Positions 24,851-34,000 of a stretch of DNA of 64,000 nt are shown piece after piece. Below the pieces are notes generated by a model. That model worked only from the letters and a program-made list of their open reading frames with translations. It was not told where the DNA came from and searched no databases. The stretch lies in contig NZ_JACWZY010000018.1 of the NCBI RefSeq assembly GCF_014699005.1, forward strand, positions 104,712 to 168,711. The letters run 5' to 3'. A program made the position numbers and the translations under genes. Source of the stretch: Spirosoma profusum. Lineage in GTDB: Bacteria; Bacteroidota; Bacteroidia; Cytophagales; Spirosomataceae. Each line of letters starts with the position of its first letter. Position 1 is the stretch's first letter.

Positions 24851-25591
24851 GTGATTAAAATTGATAAGTCCAACGTACCAATTCCAGCAGTTTTAGGCCC
24901 GAATGGGAACGGAGAGAAAGCAATAGAAAAATTAAGAACAGCATTTGATAACGGCGATACGTCTTTTGTTTTCAACAAGAAAATTTATGGACATTCAACA
25001 GTTAAAGAAGCCTTAAAGAAAATTCAACATAATAAATGCTGTTTTTGTGAAACTAGCATTACGCATATTTCACATGGTGACGTTGAGCATTTTCGTCCGA
25101 AAGCAGGCTATCAAGTTGATGAAAAACAGGAGTTAGTAAAACCTGGCTACTATTGGTTGGCCTATGATTTCGCTAACTTATTTTTTTGCTGTCAGGTGTG
25201 TAATCAGGTTTATAAGAAAAACTATTTTCCGTTAGCCGATGAGACTAAGCGGGCCAATTCTCATCGGGCCGACATTGCGTTAGAGGACAGCTTAATCTTA
25301 AATCCGGCATTGGATGAAATAGTAGAACATTTAATGTTTGATGCTGAAATTATTAAGCCTAAAAATGGTTCGCAGAAAGGTGCTGAAACTATAAAGCGTA
25401 CTGGTTTGAACCGAGAGTTTTTATTGAAAGAGCGCTTAGAGCATCTGAAAAAACTACGTTTCTTAGAATGTATCGTCCTCAGAAATGGAGAACAAGCTGA
25501 TGAAATAAAAGCCGCTTTTAAAGAATGGGGTAAATCAATGAGCCTATTCTCCGCTATGGTACGAGCAAACTTTCCTAAGTTGGTAAAGTAG
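24851..25591 (+). CDS. ptuB: Septu anti-phage system HNH nuclease PtuB
   Basis: A 246-residue protein with the HNH signature of the TIGR02646/PtuB family: a first zinc knuckle at Cys63-Cys66 (NKCCFCE), the catalytic HGDVEHFRPK with His75 and His80, the YYWLAYDFANL segment, and the second knuckle CCQVCNQVYKKNYFPL (Cys114, Cys117). It begins with GTG two bases after ptuA, so the two are translated together. The expected role is cleavage of DNA or other nucleic acid during phage infection, licensed by PtuA. The rest of the protein is helical. The cassette ends 10 bases before the convergent glycosidase and no third gene is present. Confidence 0.87.
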   Translation: MIKIDKSNVPIPAVLGPNGNGEKAIEKLRTAFDNGDTSFVFNKKIYGHSTVKEALKKIQHNKCCFCETSITHISHGDVEHFRPKAGYQVDEKQELVKPGYYWLAYDFANLFFCCQVCNQVYKKNYFPLADETKRANSHRADIALEDSLILNPALDEIVEHLMFDAEIIKPKNGSQKGAETIKRTGLNREFLLKERLEHLKKLRFLECIVLRNGEQADEIKAAFKEWGKSMSLFSAMVRANFPKLVK

Positions 25592-25601
25592 TCTCGGTAC
25601 G

Positions 25602-27788
25602 TTACTCAATGACCCACCAGCCATAGCTTTCGGGAGCTATTTCAACCGGTAATTCTACTTCATAATTTCGATTCAACCGGTATGATTTGGTCTTCCCTTC
25701 ACTCTGCCGTATCATCGCCGTTTCGCTAAGACCGGTGTAGTAGAGAGGCAACCTAATGATACGTGAAATCTTTGTTTTCAGTGGGTTAAACAGCATGACC
25801 AGCCCTTTCTGTTTCTGACCGGATGCTACGTGTAGAAATCCATCCCAGTCGCGACCGTCGGGACGGCGCAGGTGAATCAGGTCGGCGTTGAGGATTGAGC
25901 GGTATTTTTTGTACCAGTCAATAACCTGCTTCACAGTATGTTTCGTTACGTCGGTATCGTATAAACGCGGTCCTCGGTAACAGGCCTGCACGCCAGCGCC
26001 GTAGTACTGCATCATTAACTGCTCATAATCGGATAAATGTTCGCTAAGCGGTTCCAGAACGGCTTCGGGACCACCGCCCTGATATTTGGTAAGCGGCACG
26101 AATCCCCAACCCATCGCCGGGGTTTTCTCCCAGGTTGCGTCGAAAATATTCTGACGATTCAGGAGTTTCTGCTGATCGCGGGAGAGTGAAAAATTGACTT
26201 CCCGATAACCAAGCGCAATCTTGTTCGTGCCATCCATGAAATACCAGTCGGGCGCGTTGATATAAACACCTTTTTCGTTCAGAAAGTGGTAAAAGCCTTT
26301 CTGCATTTCCATCTGAACCCACTGCGAATCGTCGAGTCCTTTATGGCCCGCATGTTTGGTCGATGCGCAAACGTCGCCGGGGTAGGGGCCATCATGTTCC
26401 AGCAGGTCGAAGCCAGTTTCGGTGATGAATTTTTTCAGTTTGTTCAGGTAATTGATCCCCCATTGGCTAGCCAGACAGGGAGCTTGCCCAAAAAACGCAC
26501 CTTTATCGGGAAGTCCGGTTTTTGGGTCTATTACGTCGGTTTCATCATCGATACGTCGACTGCTGAAGAGTGAGTAACCACCAAGTAAAATGCCCTTGCT
26601 GTGGGCATAATCAGCCAGCGATTTAAATTTCTGAATGTTTGCCTCGCTGACATCTTCCATGTTCAATCCACTCCCAAAGCTTAAAATCACCATTTCATAA
26701 CCTGTTTCAACGCACTGGTCTATAGCCTGTTTCACCGTGCTGGGTTCGGTGCTGACGAGGTGCATAAAAATGGGATTCTGTGTTGTCCAGGGAGCCACCG
26801 TTCGGTAAAAACGACGTCGGGCGAGGCCATTACGTTCGCGGTCGTGGGAGTCCAGCAAAAGTTCGTAGCTACGTATCGAAGTATAAGTTTGACTGGATTC
26901 TAACGTAGTACCAACACCGAGCGTGGGGTAAACTTCCAGCAGGCAGGGCGTTTCATAGTTGTAATTGACCTGCGACGTATATAACGAATCGGTTTTCCAG
27001 TGCGTCGCCTGATCTGACAGGTCGTAACGCATGGCGTTGTTGAAGGCGAAGTTATTTTCAACGTAGAGCTTTTGTGGCTTTTTCATCTGATCGGGCTTGC
27101 CAACCACTGCCGATTCTTCTTCCGGCGTCGCCAGAATCTCGTTAACAACCTGATTGATAGATAGTGATTTTCCACTTTTATTCTCAATACTTACCCATTT
27201 GCACAGCGCCGAAATACCATCGTAAAGAACGTAGTGAACCGATACGTCTACGCCCTGTAATTCAGGCAAACCAGAAGCGAAAAGCAGTGTAAGTTCCTGA
27301 CCTGTTGGCTGCTTCGGATTCGAAACCCAGGTTCGTGGTTGCCAGTTGATGTATGGTTTCGGAGACGTAACGGTGAACGATTTGAACTGGAAATCTGCCG
27401 GATTGGCGGTGAACGTATCGAGCCATTCTTCGCGCAGGTAAGCGTGTTCTTTCTGACCGTATAATCCACCGATCTGATACGTCTTTCTATTCAGCACCAA
27501 CCTGGCTTCAGGACGTACTGAGCGTACAAACTGCTCATTCGTAACCAGATGCTGAAAATCGACCGTCGCCAGATTTGGCGCAATCCGAAACCGGCGCGTA
27601 ATTAATCCATTCGACAGCACTAAATCTTTACCGCCATTGGCCTGAAAAACAGCCGCTCTCTGCGGCACCGACGTAACGAGCCAGTCGCCTTTGAACGCGC
27701 TACGTTGATAAACTGGTAAGGAGTTAACTTGCCCGAAACACTTAATTGCCAGCAGCCATGTAACGATTACAACATAAATACGTCTCAT
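25602..27788 (-). CDS. secreted alpha-galactosidase-like glycoside hydrolase
   Basis: A 728-residue exported protein: signal peptide (about residues 1-19), an N-terminal beta-rich domain of some 300 residues, then a TIM-barrel half with EMVILSFGSGLNMEDV, HSKGILLGGYSLFSSRR and FDLLEHDGPYPGD. The LxxHDGP Asp is a candidate catalytic residue as in clan GH-D enzymes (GH36/GH27 relatives). The C-terminus is a small beta domain. It probably removes alpha-linked sugars outside the cytoplasm, but I cannot assign the GH family with certainty. It stands alone, convergent with the Septu cassette. Confidence 0.72.
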   Translation of the reverse strand: MRRIYVVIVTWLLAIKCFGQVNSLPVYQRSAFKGDWLVTSVPQRAAVFQANGGKDLVLSNGLITRRFRIAPNLATVDFQHLVTNEQFVRSVRPEARLVLNRKTYQIGGLYGQKEHAYLREEWLDTFTANPADFQFKSFTVTSPKPYINWQPRTWVSNPKQPTGQELTLLFASGLPELQGVDVSVHYVLYDGISALCKWVSIENKSGKSLSINQVVNEILATPEEESAVVGKPDQMKKPQKLYVENNFAFNNAMRYDLSDQATHWKTDSLYTSQVNYNYETPCLLEVYPTLGVGTTLESSQTYTSIRSYELLLDSHDRERNGLARRRFYRTVAPWTTQNPIFMHLVSTEPSTVKQAIDQCVETGYEMVILSFGSGLNMEDVSEANIQKFKSLADYAHSKGILLGGYSLFSSRRIDDETDVIDPKTGLPDKGAFFGQAPCLASQWGINYLNKLKKFITETGFDLLEHDGPYPGDVCASTKHAGHKGLDDSQWVQMEMQKGFYHFLNEKGVYINAPDWYFMDGTNKIALGYREVNFSLSRDQQKLLNRQNIFDATWEKTPAMGWGFVPLTKYQGGGPEAVLEPLSEHLSDYEQLMMQYYGAGVQACYRGPRLYDTDVTKHTVKQVIDWYKKYRSILNADLIHLRRPDGRDWDGFLHVASGQKQKGLVMLFNPLKTKISRIIRLPLYYTGLSETAMIRQSEGKTKSYRLNRNYEVELPVEIAPESYGWWVIE

Positions 27789-27893
27789 GGTTAGGAAAGG
27801 TAAATCAACGTAACGCTTACCCGATTGAAAGTTTGTCAGTGAATAAAGTAACCAGTTTTTTGCTTGCTGTAGAATAGTAAATAGATTTGACGC

Positions 27894-28283
27894 ATGAAAA
27901 ACGAGGAACGAATTTTAGAGTTAATAGCCGAAACCCTTCGTAGTATTGACCGGCATAGTGAACAATTTGAGCGGCTTGAAGCAGAAGTAAAACAGATTAA
28001 TGAACGCCTTGATCGTCATCAGCAGCAGTTTGACCGTCAGCAAGAGCAACTTGAGTATAATCAGGAACAAATTGATGAAAAACGTGAACAAATATGGACG
28101 GTACTCAGGATGATGGAGAAGCAACAGAAGCGTTTAGATAATCATGGAATCGCAATTGAAAGCCTCCAGGAGCGCACAGAATTCATTCACCAAAGTTCAC
28201 TTGAGCAAGTGAAGGCGTACCGGACCATGACCGAATTACTAATGCATCAAAATCAAATTCTACGTGATAAAGGGATTTTATAA
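27894..28283 (+). CDS. coiled-coil protein of unknown function
   Basis: A 129-residue, almost entirely helical protein with strong heptad character and many Gln and Glu (ERLDRHQQQFDRQQEQLEYN, then EKREQIWTVLRMMEKQQKRL). There is no signal peptide, membrane segment or enzymatic motif. I do not recognise the family; short coiled-coil proteins of this kind are common in Cytophagales next to unrelated genes. Its stop overlaps the convergent glycosyltransferase stop by six bases. The DNA is AT-richer than its neighbours. Confidence 0.6.
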   Translation: MKNEERILELIAETLRSIDRHSEQFERLEAEVKQINERLDRHQQQFDRQQEQLEYNQEQIDEKREQIWTVLRMMEKQQKRLDNHGIAIESLQERTEFIHQSSLEQVKAYRTMTELLMHQNQILRDKGIL

Positions 28284-29303
28284 ATCCAGTTTCGCCAGTT
28301 CCTCCACCTGAATTCCCCACGCGCACCGAAAATGCCCCAGCGGACACGCTGCCCGACCGTGTAAACTACAAGGCTTACAATCCAGTTTTTCAGGTGTCTG
28401 TACCACACGCGATACGTCGGCTAGCGGCCCGAAGCCAAACTCGGGTACGGTTGAGCAAAAAATGGCCGTCGTTGGCGCGTTCATCGACGAACACAAATGC
28501 AGTGGAGCCGAATCATTGACGTAATTCATTAAAGCATTTTGTTGCAGCGCAGCCGATTGCAGCAAACTTAACTTCCCCGCCAGATTTACTACAGATTCAC
28601 TACGTCCGGTTGCCTGTCGAATGGTTTCGCAGGCTGTGGTATCGGTGGGAGCGCCCAATAAATACACCGCTACGTCTTCGGGCAGTGCCTGAATCAACTC
28701 TACCCATCGTTCGGCAGGGTACTGTTTCGTGAACCAGACCGACATCGGAGCCATACAAACGAAACGTTTCTGCTGATACGTTTTTACGGCGTTGTAGTCG
28801 GCCATCGACGGATACAATCTGGGTCGAATTTTCTGTTGAATTGTAGCCGCTCTGTTTTCATCAAGCGCTTTCAGTAGGCCAAAGTTTCGATCTACTTCAT
28901 GTACACCCGGCTCGAAACGATGTGCAACCCGATGCGTAAAAAATCGGGAGAATGGATTTTTATCAAAACCGATTGTCTGTTTCGCACCCGATAAGACCGT
29001 CAGCATTCCCATCGTTCCGTAGCGTTGTAGATTCAGGACCGCATCATAATTCCGGGCGCGAACGATACGTAACAATCGCCATAAATCCCGATATTTGGTG
29101 CCCTTTTTGTGCCAGATTAATACGTCGTTCAGGAACGGATGATTGGCCAGTAAGCCCTCGTTTCCTTTACGTACCAGTACGTCGAGCGTAGCGTCGGGCC
29201 AGGCTGTGTGCAATTGTTCGAGCAACGCTGTAGCCAGAATGACGTCGCCGATAAAAGCGGTCTGGACAATCAGGAACCGGGGCGAAGAGGTTGCGGTTAT
29301 CAT
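28278..29303 (-). CDS. glycosyltransferase family 9 (heptosyltransferase-like)
   Basis: A 341-residue GT-B enzyme with the family 9 start FLIVQTAFIGDVILATALLE, the middle FVCMAPMSVWFTKQYPAERW segment and the C-terminal NYVNDSAPLHLCSSMNAPT motif that binds the nucleotide sugar. It transfers a sugar, classically heptose, in lipopolysaccharide core or other glycan assembly at the cytoplasmic face of the membrane. No other LPS genes are adjacent. Four Cys near the C-terminus (KPCSLHGRAACPLGHFRC) are common in the family. Confidence 0.9.
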   Translation of the reverse strand: MITATSSPRFLIVQTAFIGDVILATALLEQLHTAWPDATLDVLVRKGNEGLLANHPFLNDVLIWHKKGTKYRDLWRLLRIVRARNYDAVLNLQRYGTMGMLTVLSGAKQTIGFDKNPFSRFFTHRVAHRFEPGVHEVDRNFGLLKALDENRAATIQQKIRPRLYPSMADYNAVKTYQQKRFVCMAPMSVWFTKQYPAERWVELIQALPEDVAVYLLGAPTDTTACETIRQATGRSESVVNLAGKLSLLQSAALQQNALMNYVNDSAPLHLCSSMNAPTTAIFCSTVPEFGFGPLADVSRVVQTPEKLDCKPCSLHGRAACPLGHFRCAWGIQVEELAKLDL

Positions 29304-29346
29304 TAGTACGCTTACTAGGTCGTTACGACTGCGTAAATTGTTAAGA

Positions 29347-30582
29347 ATGGAAGATTACGAAGTATATACTCTGCCTAACGGCATTCGAATTGCGCATAAA
29401 CAAATCCCTCACACGCAGATCGCTCACTGTGGCATCATGCTCGACATTGGGAGCCGCGACGAACTGCCACACCAGCAGGGACTGGCCCATTTCTGGGAGC
29501 ATATGGCCTTCAAAGGTACGGAGAAACGAAAGTCATATCATATCATTACCCGACTGGAAACTGTCGGGGGTGAATTGAATGCCTATACCACCAAAGAAAA
29601 AGTTTGTTTTCATGCGTCGGTGTTGGGAGTTCACTTCGAAAAAGCGACTGAACTCCTCGCCGACATTACGTTCCATTCAGTATTTCCTGAAAAGCAAATC
29701 GAGCGCGAGCGGGACGTTATTCTGGAAGAGATGGCGATGTATTATGACTCGCCCGAAGACGCTATTCAGGACGATTTCGATGAACTGGTTTTCCCGAATC
29801 ATGCCCTCGGCGGTAATATTCTGGGTACAACGGAAACTGTCGGCTCTTTTCGGCGCGAAGACCTCCAGCGATTCATTGCCGAGAATTACGATACCAGCCG
29901 GATTGTTTTCGCGTCGGTGAGCAAGTTGCCGTTTACGCAGGTCGTGAAAATTGCCGAAAAATATTTCCGCGACGTACCGGCCCAACAAGCAGCCCGCCAG
30001 CGGAAAACGCCCACGGATTACGTGCCACGTCAGACGAAGGTAGAACGGCCTATTACGCAAGCACAGTGTGCATTGGGTCGCCCGGCATATGGTTTGACTG
30101 ATGTGCGTCGGTTGCCGTTTTTCATGCTGGTTAATCTGCTGGGTGGCCCCGGCATGAACTCCCGGCTGAATCTGAATCTGCGCGAAAAATACGGTCTGGT
30201 TTACTCCATCGATGCCAGCTATACGCCTTATCTGGATACCGGCTTTCTAGGCATTTATTTTGGGACTGATCCTAAAAAAGTAGAGAAGGCAAATGCGCTC
30301 ATTATGAAAGAGTTGAAGCGTTTACGTGAGCAACCCCTTACTACGTTGCAACTGCATCAGACGAAGGAGCAATTGATCGGGCAATTAGCGATGGCCGAAG
30401 AAAGTAACAACAGTTTCATGCTGATGATGGCCAAAAGCCTGCTCGATATTAACCGGGTAGAAGCACTGACCGATATCTTCAACGACATCAAATCCGTTAC
30501 GTCTGCTCAACTTCAAGATTTGGCTCAGGAAGCTTTTCAGGAAGATCAGTTTAGTTCGCTGACGTTTGTGCCCGAGAAATGA
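29347..30582 (+). CDS. M16 family zinc metallopeptidase
   Basis: A 411-residue peptidase with the inverted zinc motif HxxEH (GLAHFWEHMAFKGT) and the distal glutamate in ERERDVILEEM, plus the C-terminal inactive M16 half. The open frame extends back to 29143, but the upstream 68 residues are antisense to the glycosyltransferase and the conserved start MEDYEVYTLPNGIRIAHKQ begins at 29347, so I take that ATG. Members of this group process peptides in the cytoplasm or periplasm; no export signal is seen. It is followed by inverted repeat family 5 and a MazG-like gene. Confidence 0.92.
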   Translation: MEDYEVYTLPNGIRIAHKQIPHTQIAHCGIMLDIGSRDELPHQQGLAHFWEHMAFKGTEKRKSYHIITRLETVGGELNAYTTKEKVCFHASVLGVHFEKATELLADITFHSVFPEKQIERERDVILEEMAMYYDSPEDAIQDDFDELVFPNHALGGNILGTTETVGSFRREDLQRFIAENYDTSRIVFASVSKLPFTQVVKIAEKYFRDVPAQQAARQRKTPTDYVPRQTKVERPITQAQCALGRPAYGLTDVRRLPFFMLVNLLGGPGMNSRLNLNLREKYGLVYSIDASYTPYLDTGFLGIYFGTDPKKVEKANALIMKELKRLREQPLTTLQLHQTKEQLIGQLAMAEESNNSFMLMMAKSLLDINRVEALTDIFNDIKSVTSAQLQDLAQEAFQEDQFSSLTFVPEK

Positions 30583-30612
30583 GTCGTTAGTCAAGAGTAA
30601 AAACTGTCTGAA

Positions 30613-30683
30613 AACCCCTAAATCCCCTAATGGGGACTTAGCTCACCCTTGAACAAAGTCCCCTTTAGGGGGTTTAGGGGTTT
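30613..30683. repeat. inverted repeat, family 5
   Basis: AAACCCCTAAATCCCCTAA on the left pairs with TTTAGGGGGTTTAGGGGTTT on the right, with inner GGGGACTT/AAGTCCCC. It sits shortly after the M16 stop codon. Flanking it are short GACTATCGACTGATGACTA tandem words. Confidence 0.85.
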
Positions 30684-30729
30684 CTAAGGCTGATGACTAT
30701 CGACTGATGACTATTGACTATCGCCTTTT

Positions 30730-31056
30730 ATGACTATCAACGAAGCACAACGTACCGTCGATGACTGGATTAAAACCATCGGGGTTCGGTATTTCAACGA
30801 ACTCACCAACATGGCTATGCTGACTGAAGAAGTCGGCGAAGTAGCCCGAATCATCGCCCGTCGTTACGGCGAACAGTCAGAGAAAGAATCAGACAAGAAT
30901 AAAGATCTCGGCGACGAAATGGCTGACGTATTATGGGTACTTATCTGCCTCGCCAACCAGACCGGTGTTGACCTAACCGAAGCTTTCGAGAAGAATCTGG
31001 CCAAGAAAAACATTCGAGATGCTACCCGGCATCTGAATAATGAAAAGCTGAAGTAG
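30730..31056 (+). CDS. MazG-like nucleotide pyrophosphohydrolase
   Basis: A 108-residue all-alpha NTP pyrophosphatase. The conserved acidic motif EEVGEVARIIARRYGEQ and the later DLGDEMADVLWVLICLANQ supply the metal-binding Glu and Asp residues of the MazG fold. Short single-domain members of this family hydrolyse noncanonical NTPs or dCTP-like substrates and clean the nucleotide pool. It is a single gene, convergent with the large FG-GAP protein gene. The fold is firm, while the substrate is not known. Confidence 0.9.
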   Translation: MTINEAQRTVDDWIKTIGVRYFNELTNMAMLTEEVGEVARIIARRYGEQSEKESDKNKDLGDEMADVLWVLICLANQTGVDLTEAFEKNLAKKNIRDATRHLNNEKLK

Positions 31057-31078
31057 CGCGGACGGTTCGTGTACTGCT

Positions 31079-34000
31079 TCATCGACTCGATTGGCTCAAA
31101 TAACCCGAACCGTAGTAAAATTCCCGACGCTCGGTACGTCCATCGGGGTGTTTGATGAGTCGATACGTTTCGCCGGGTTTGGCGGGCTGAGGCTTAACGG
31201 GTTTAGTCGGTTTTATCAATTGAATTGGTCCGTTATTGTTCGAAACGACGTACCAACATTCGGTGCCTGTCGATAACATCGCTAATGCTTTGGCATCGCC
31301 ATCGGCATGAATACCTGCTACGTCCGGTGGAACAGTTCGGAAACTTCCACGTCCATCCCCAAGCAGCAAACAGCCGCGACCGGCGTCGTACCAGCCTGAA
31401 TACGTTTCCGACGCATACGAATTTCCAACCAGCAATACGTCTGGCAGACCGTCTCCGTTAAAATCACCAGGTTGCACTCCGAACACAGGTGAAATCTGCG
31501 CCATTGTGGGCAATGGACGCACCACAAAGCCGGCCTTTCCTCGATTTTCAACGTAACAACTACGTAACTCGTTGGCAGTCAACGTAACGGCACCATCAAG
31601 ATCTTTATCATTAAAAGCATTCGCGAAACTGGAATTGGCAAATTGCTGAAAACTGGTAAAGCGTTTTCGGGCGAATGTGGGCATTTGATCGTTCAGTACA
31701 TCACGAATGGGCGCGATGTGTTGTTCACCTTGCAGATAATGCGTGAGGATGGGATCAAGCTGGCCGTTGCCGTCGAAATCTTTGGCGTACAGACGTAGTG
31801 GTTCTTCGGGTGATACGTGGTAGCGCGTATTCTGGCCCAGATTTCCGACAATGTAATCAATGTCACCGTCCAGGTCGAAATCACGGCCTGTTACTGAATT
31901 CCATAAACCAGATGTGCCCTGACCATCCGGTGTTTTTAAAGTTAGTGGGGTTAACCGGCCTTTATCGTTGGTGAACAACGTAATGGGCATAAACTCACCA
32001 GCTACCAGCAAGTCGGGGTCGTTGTCGTTATCGAAATCGGTCCAGAGGGCGGCACAGACCATACCGATACGTTGCAGGCCGGGCGCTGATTGATTTGTTA
32101 CGTCGGTAAAACGCGGCCCCGTTGTTTTATTACCGTCGTTTCGGAGGAGGTAGCTAGCTGGAGCTAGTGGATATTGCCCGACTTTTACCCGCCCCGCCCG
32201 GAACAAATCCAAATCACCATCGCCGTCAAAGTCTGCTGCCACCAAGCACGAACCTGACGACGTTGTGGGTGGCAGCACGCCCTGCGCTCGGGTTAGTTTA
32301 CCGCGCCCATCGTTCAAATAAAGTCTGTCCTGATAAATAGCGCTGCTGTCGGGCAGCCGACTGCCGCCACTCACTACGTATAAATCCTGATCACCATCAC
32401 CGTCGGCATCGAAAAACAGCGAACCCATATCTTCGAGGTCATTCGCGCCCTGCTTCTGCTCCACAAAGTGACCAGGTTTCATTTGTAAAAACAACGAACG
32501 TACCTGCCCTGCATCGGCCCCAACGAATACGTCGTCAAGCCCGTTTCCGTCGGCGTCGGCAATGGCCAGCGACGGGCTATTTTTGCCATAAACCTGATGC
32601 AGCAATGGTGTTCGTTCGAAGTCGTTCAAGGGCGCTTCCTGATGCCGAAACGTTAGGCCGATGGTTGAAGCATCGACAGTAGAAAACAGGCTTGGCTCGA
32701 TTGGCTGCGTCGGGGGAAACGTAGCAGTGGGTTTATAGGCAACTTTATGCAAACGATCAGTCGAGATCTGGCCCAATTCCTGATACGTACCATCAGCCCA
32801 ACGTATTGAAATTGTTGCTGATACGTGCTTTCCAAGTCCTACATGAACAAACGGTTCCACGGAAGAAGCATATCCCCGAATTGGATGAACCTGTACAGAC
32901 TGTATTTGTCCATCCAACGTTTTTATCTGAACCGTAGCACCTAAACCATGTGCATCGGCGGGCAGGTGCAAACGTAGAAAGTGGCTGGTAATCGGTTTAT
33001 CAGGACGTATCGTTTCGTTCCGGTACAAACCGGCTTCACTGTCCATGTTATTAATCACCAGATCCAAATCGCCATCGTTGTCCAGATCGGCGTAGGCAGC
33101 CCCGTTTGAGTAATTCAGTTCTCCAAAACCCCATTCCTCCGATTTGTCTTCGAAAGTGAGGTCACCTTTGTTTCTAAACAGGTAATTGTGCAATTGAATC
33201 GTCGGTAGCTTGTATAACTCCGCCAACGTTTGCTGGCGACTTCCGGCTGTGTGTGCAGTACCAAAACTCGCGGCTTGATTATTCAGATACGCTACGTAGT
33301 CGAGGTTGGTGATATCGCGCCGATAACCGTTCGTTACGAAAAGGTCTTTGAAACCATCGTTGTCGAAGTCGGCCAGTAAGGGTGCCCAACTCCAGTCGGT
33401 GCGAAAAACGTCCGCTAGTTGCCCAATCTCGCTGAACACCGGCTGTTTATTGGGTCCATTTCCTTGATTGAGCTGGAGCGTATTTCTGACGTATTCGTCC
33501 TGATAACCCTGTTGACGAGCCAGATGAAAAAACTCCCAATTGGTTTTGATGAGCATCATTTTCTGACGGGCATTCGATTCAGGCAACATATCGACCACTA
33601 TTACGTCCGGACGGGTATCGTTGTTAATATCCTGAATATCAACACCCATACTGTTGTAGCTGGTATGTTTAAAATAAGCCGACGACTGGTCGGTGAACGT
33701 AGCGTTCCCCGATTTACGACCATTATTGATGTAGGCTACGTCGTTCGACAAAAAATCATTGGCGCAGTATACATCCAGCCAACCGTCCTGATTAATATCA
33801 GCAATCGTCAGTCCAAGCCCGTAACCTTCCGCCAGAATTCCAGCCTCGCGGGAGATATTTTCAAAGAGCGAACCGGCGCGCCGGTTCGCTCTTTGAAAAT
33901 GCTCTTTCACTCTTTCAACCGTCATATTTCTATACAACCTATCCGTACTCAAGCCTTCGCCATGTAGGCGTTTGGGGCGGATGGTGTTGCGACCGGTTCG

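Noticed and set aside
25602..27788. Glycosidase as part of the Septu system
   Set aside because: It is on the opposite strand with a secretion signal and normal composition, and only converges with the cassette.
29143..29346. Extended N-terminus of the M16 peptidase
   Set aside because: The extra 68 residues are antisense to the glycosyltransferase gene and lack homology to the peptidase family; the ATG at 29347 begins the conserved part.
33419..33967. 182-codon open frame on the plus strand
   Set aside because: It is antisense to the FG-GAP protein and covers part of the repeat; no domain or start signal supports it.
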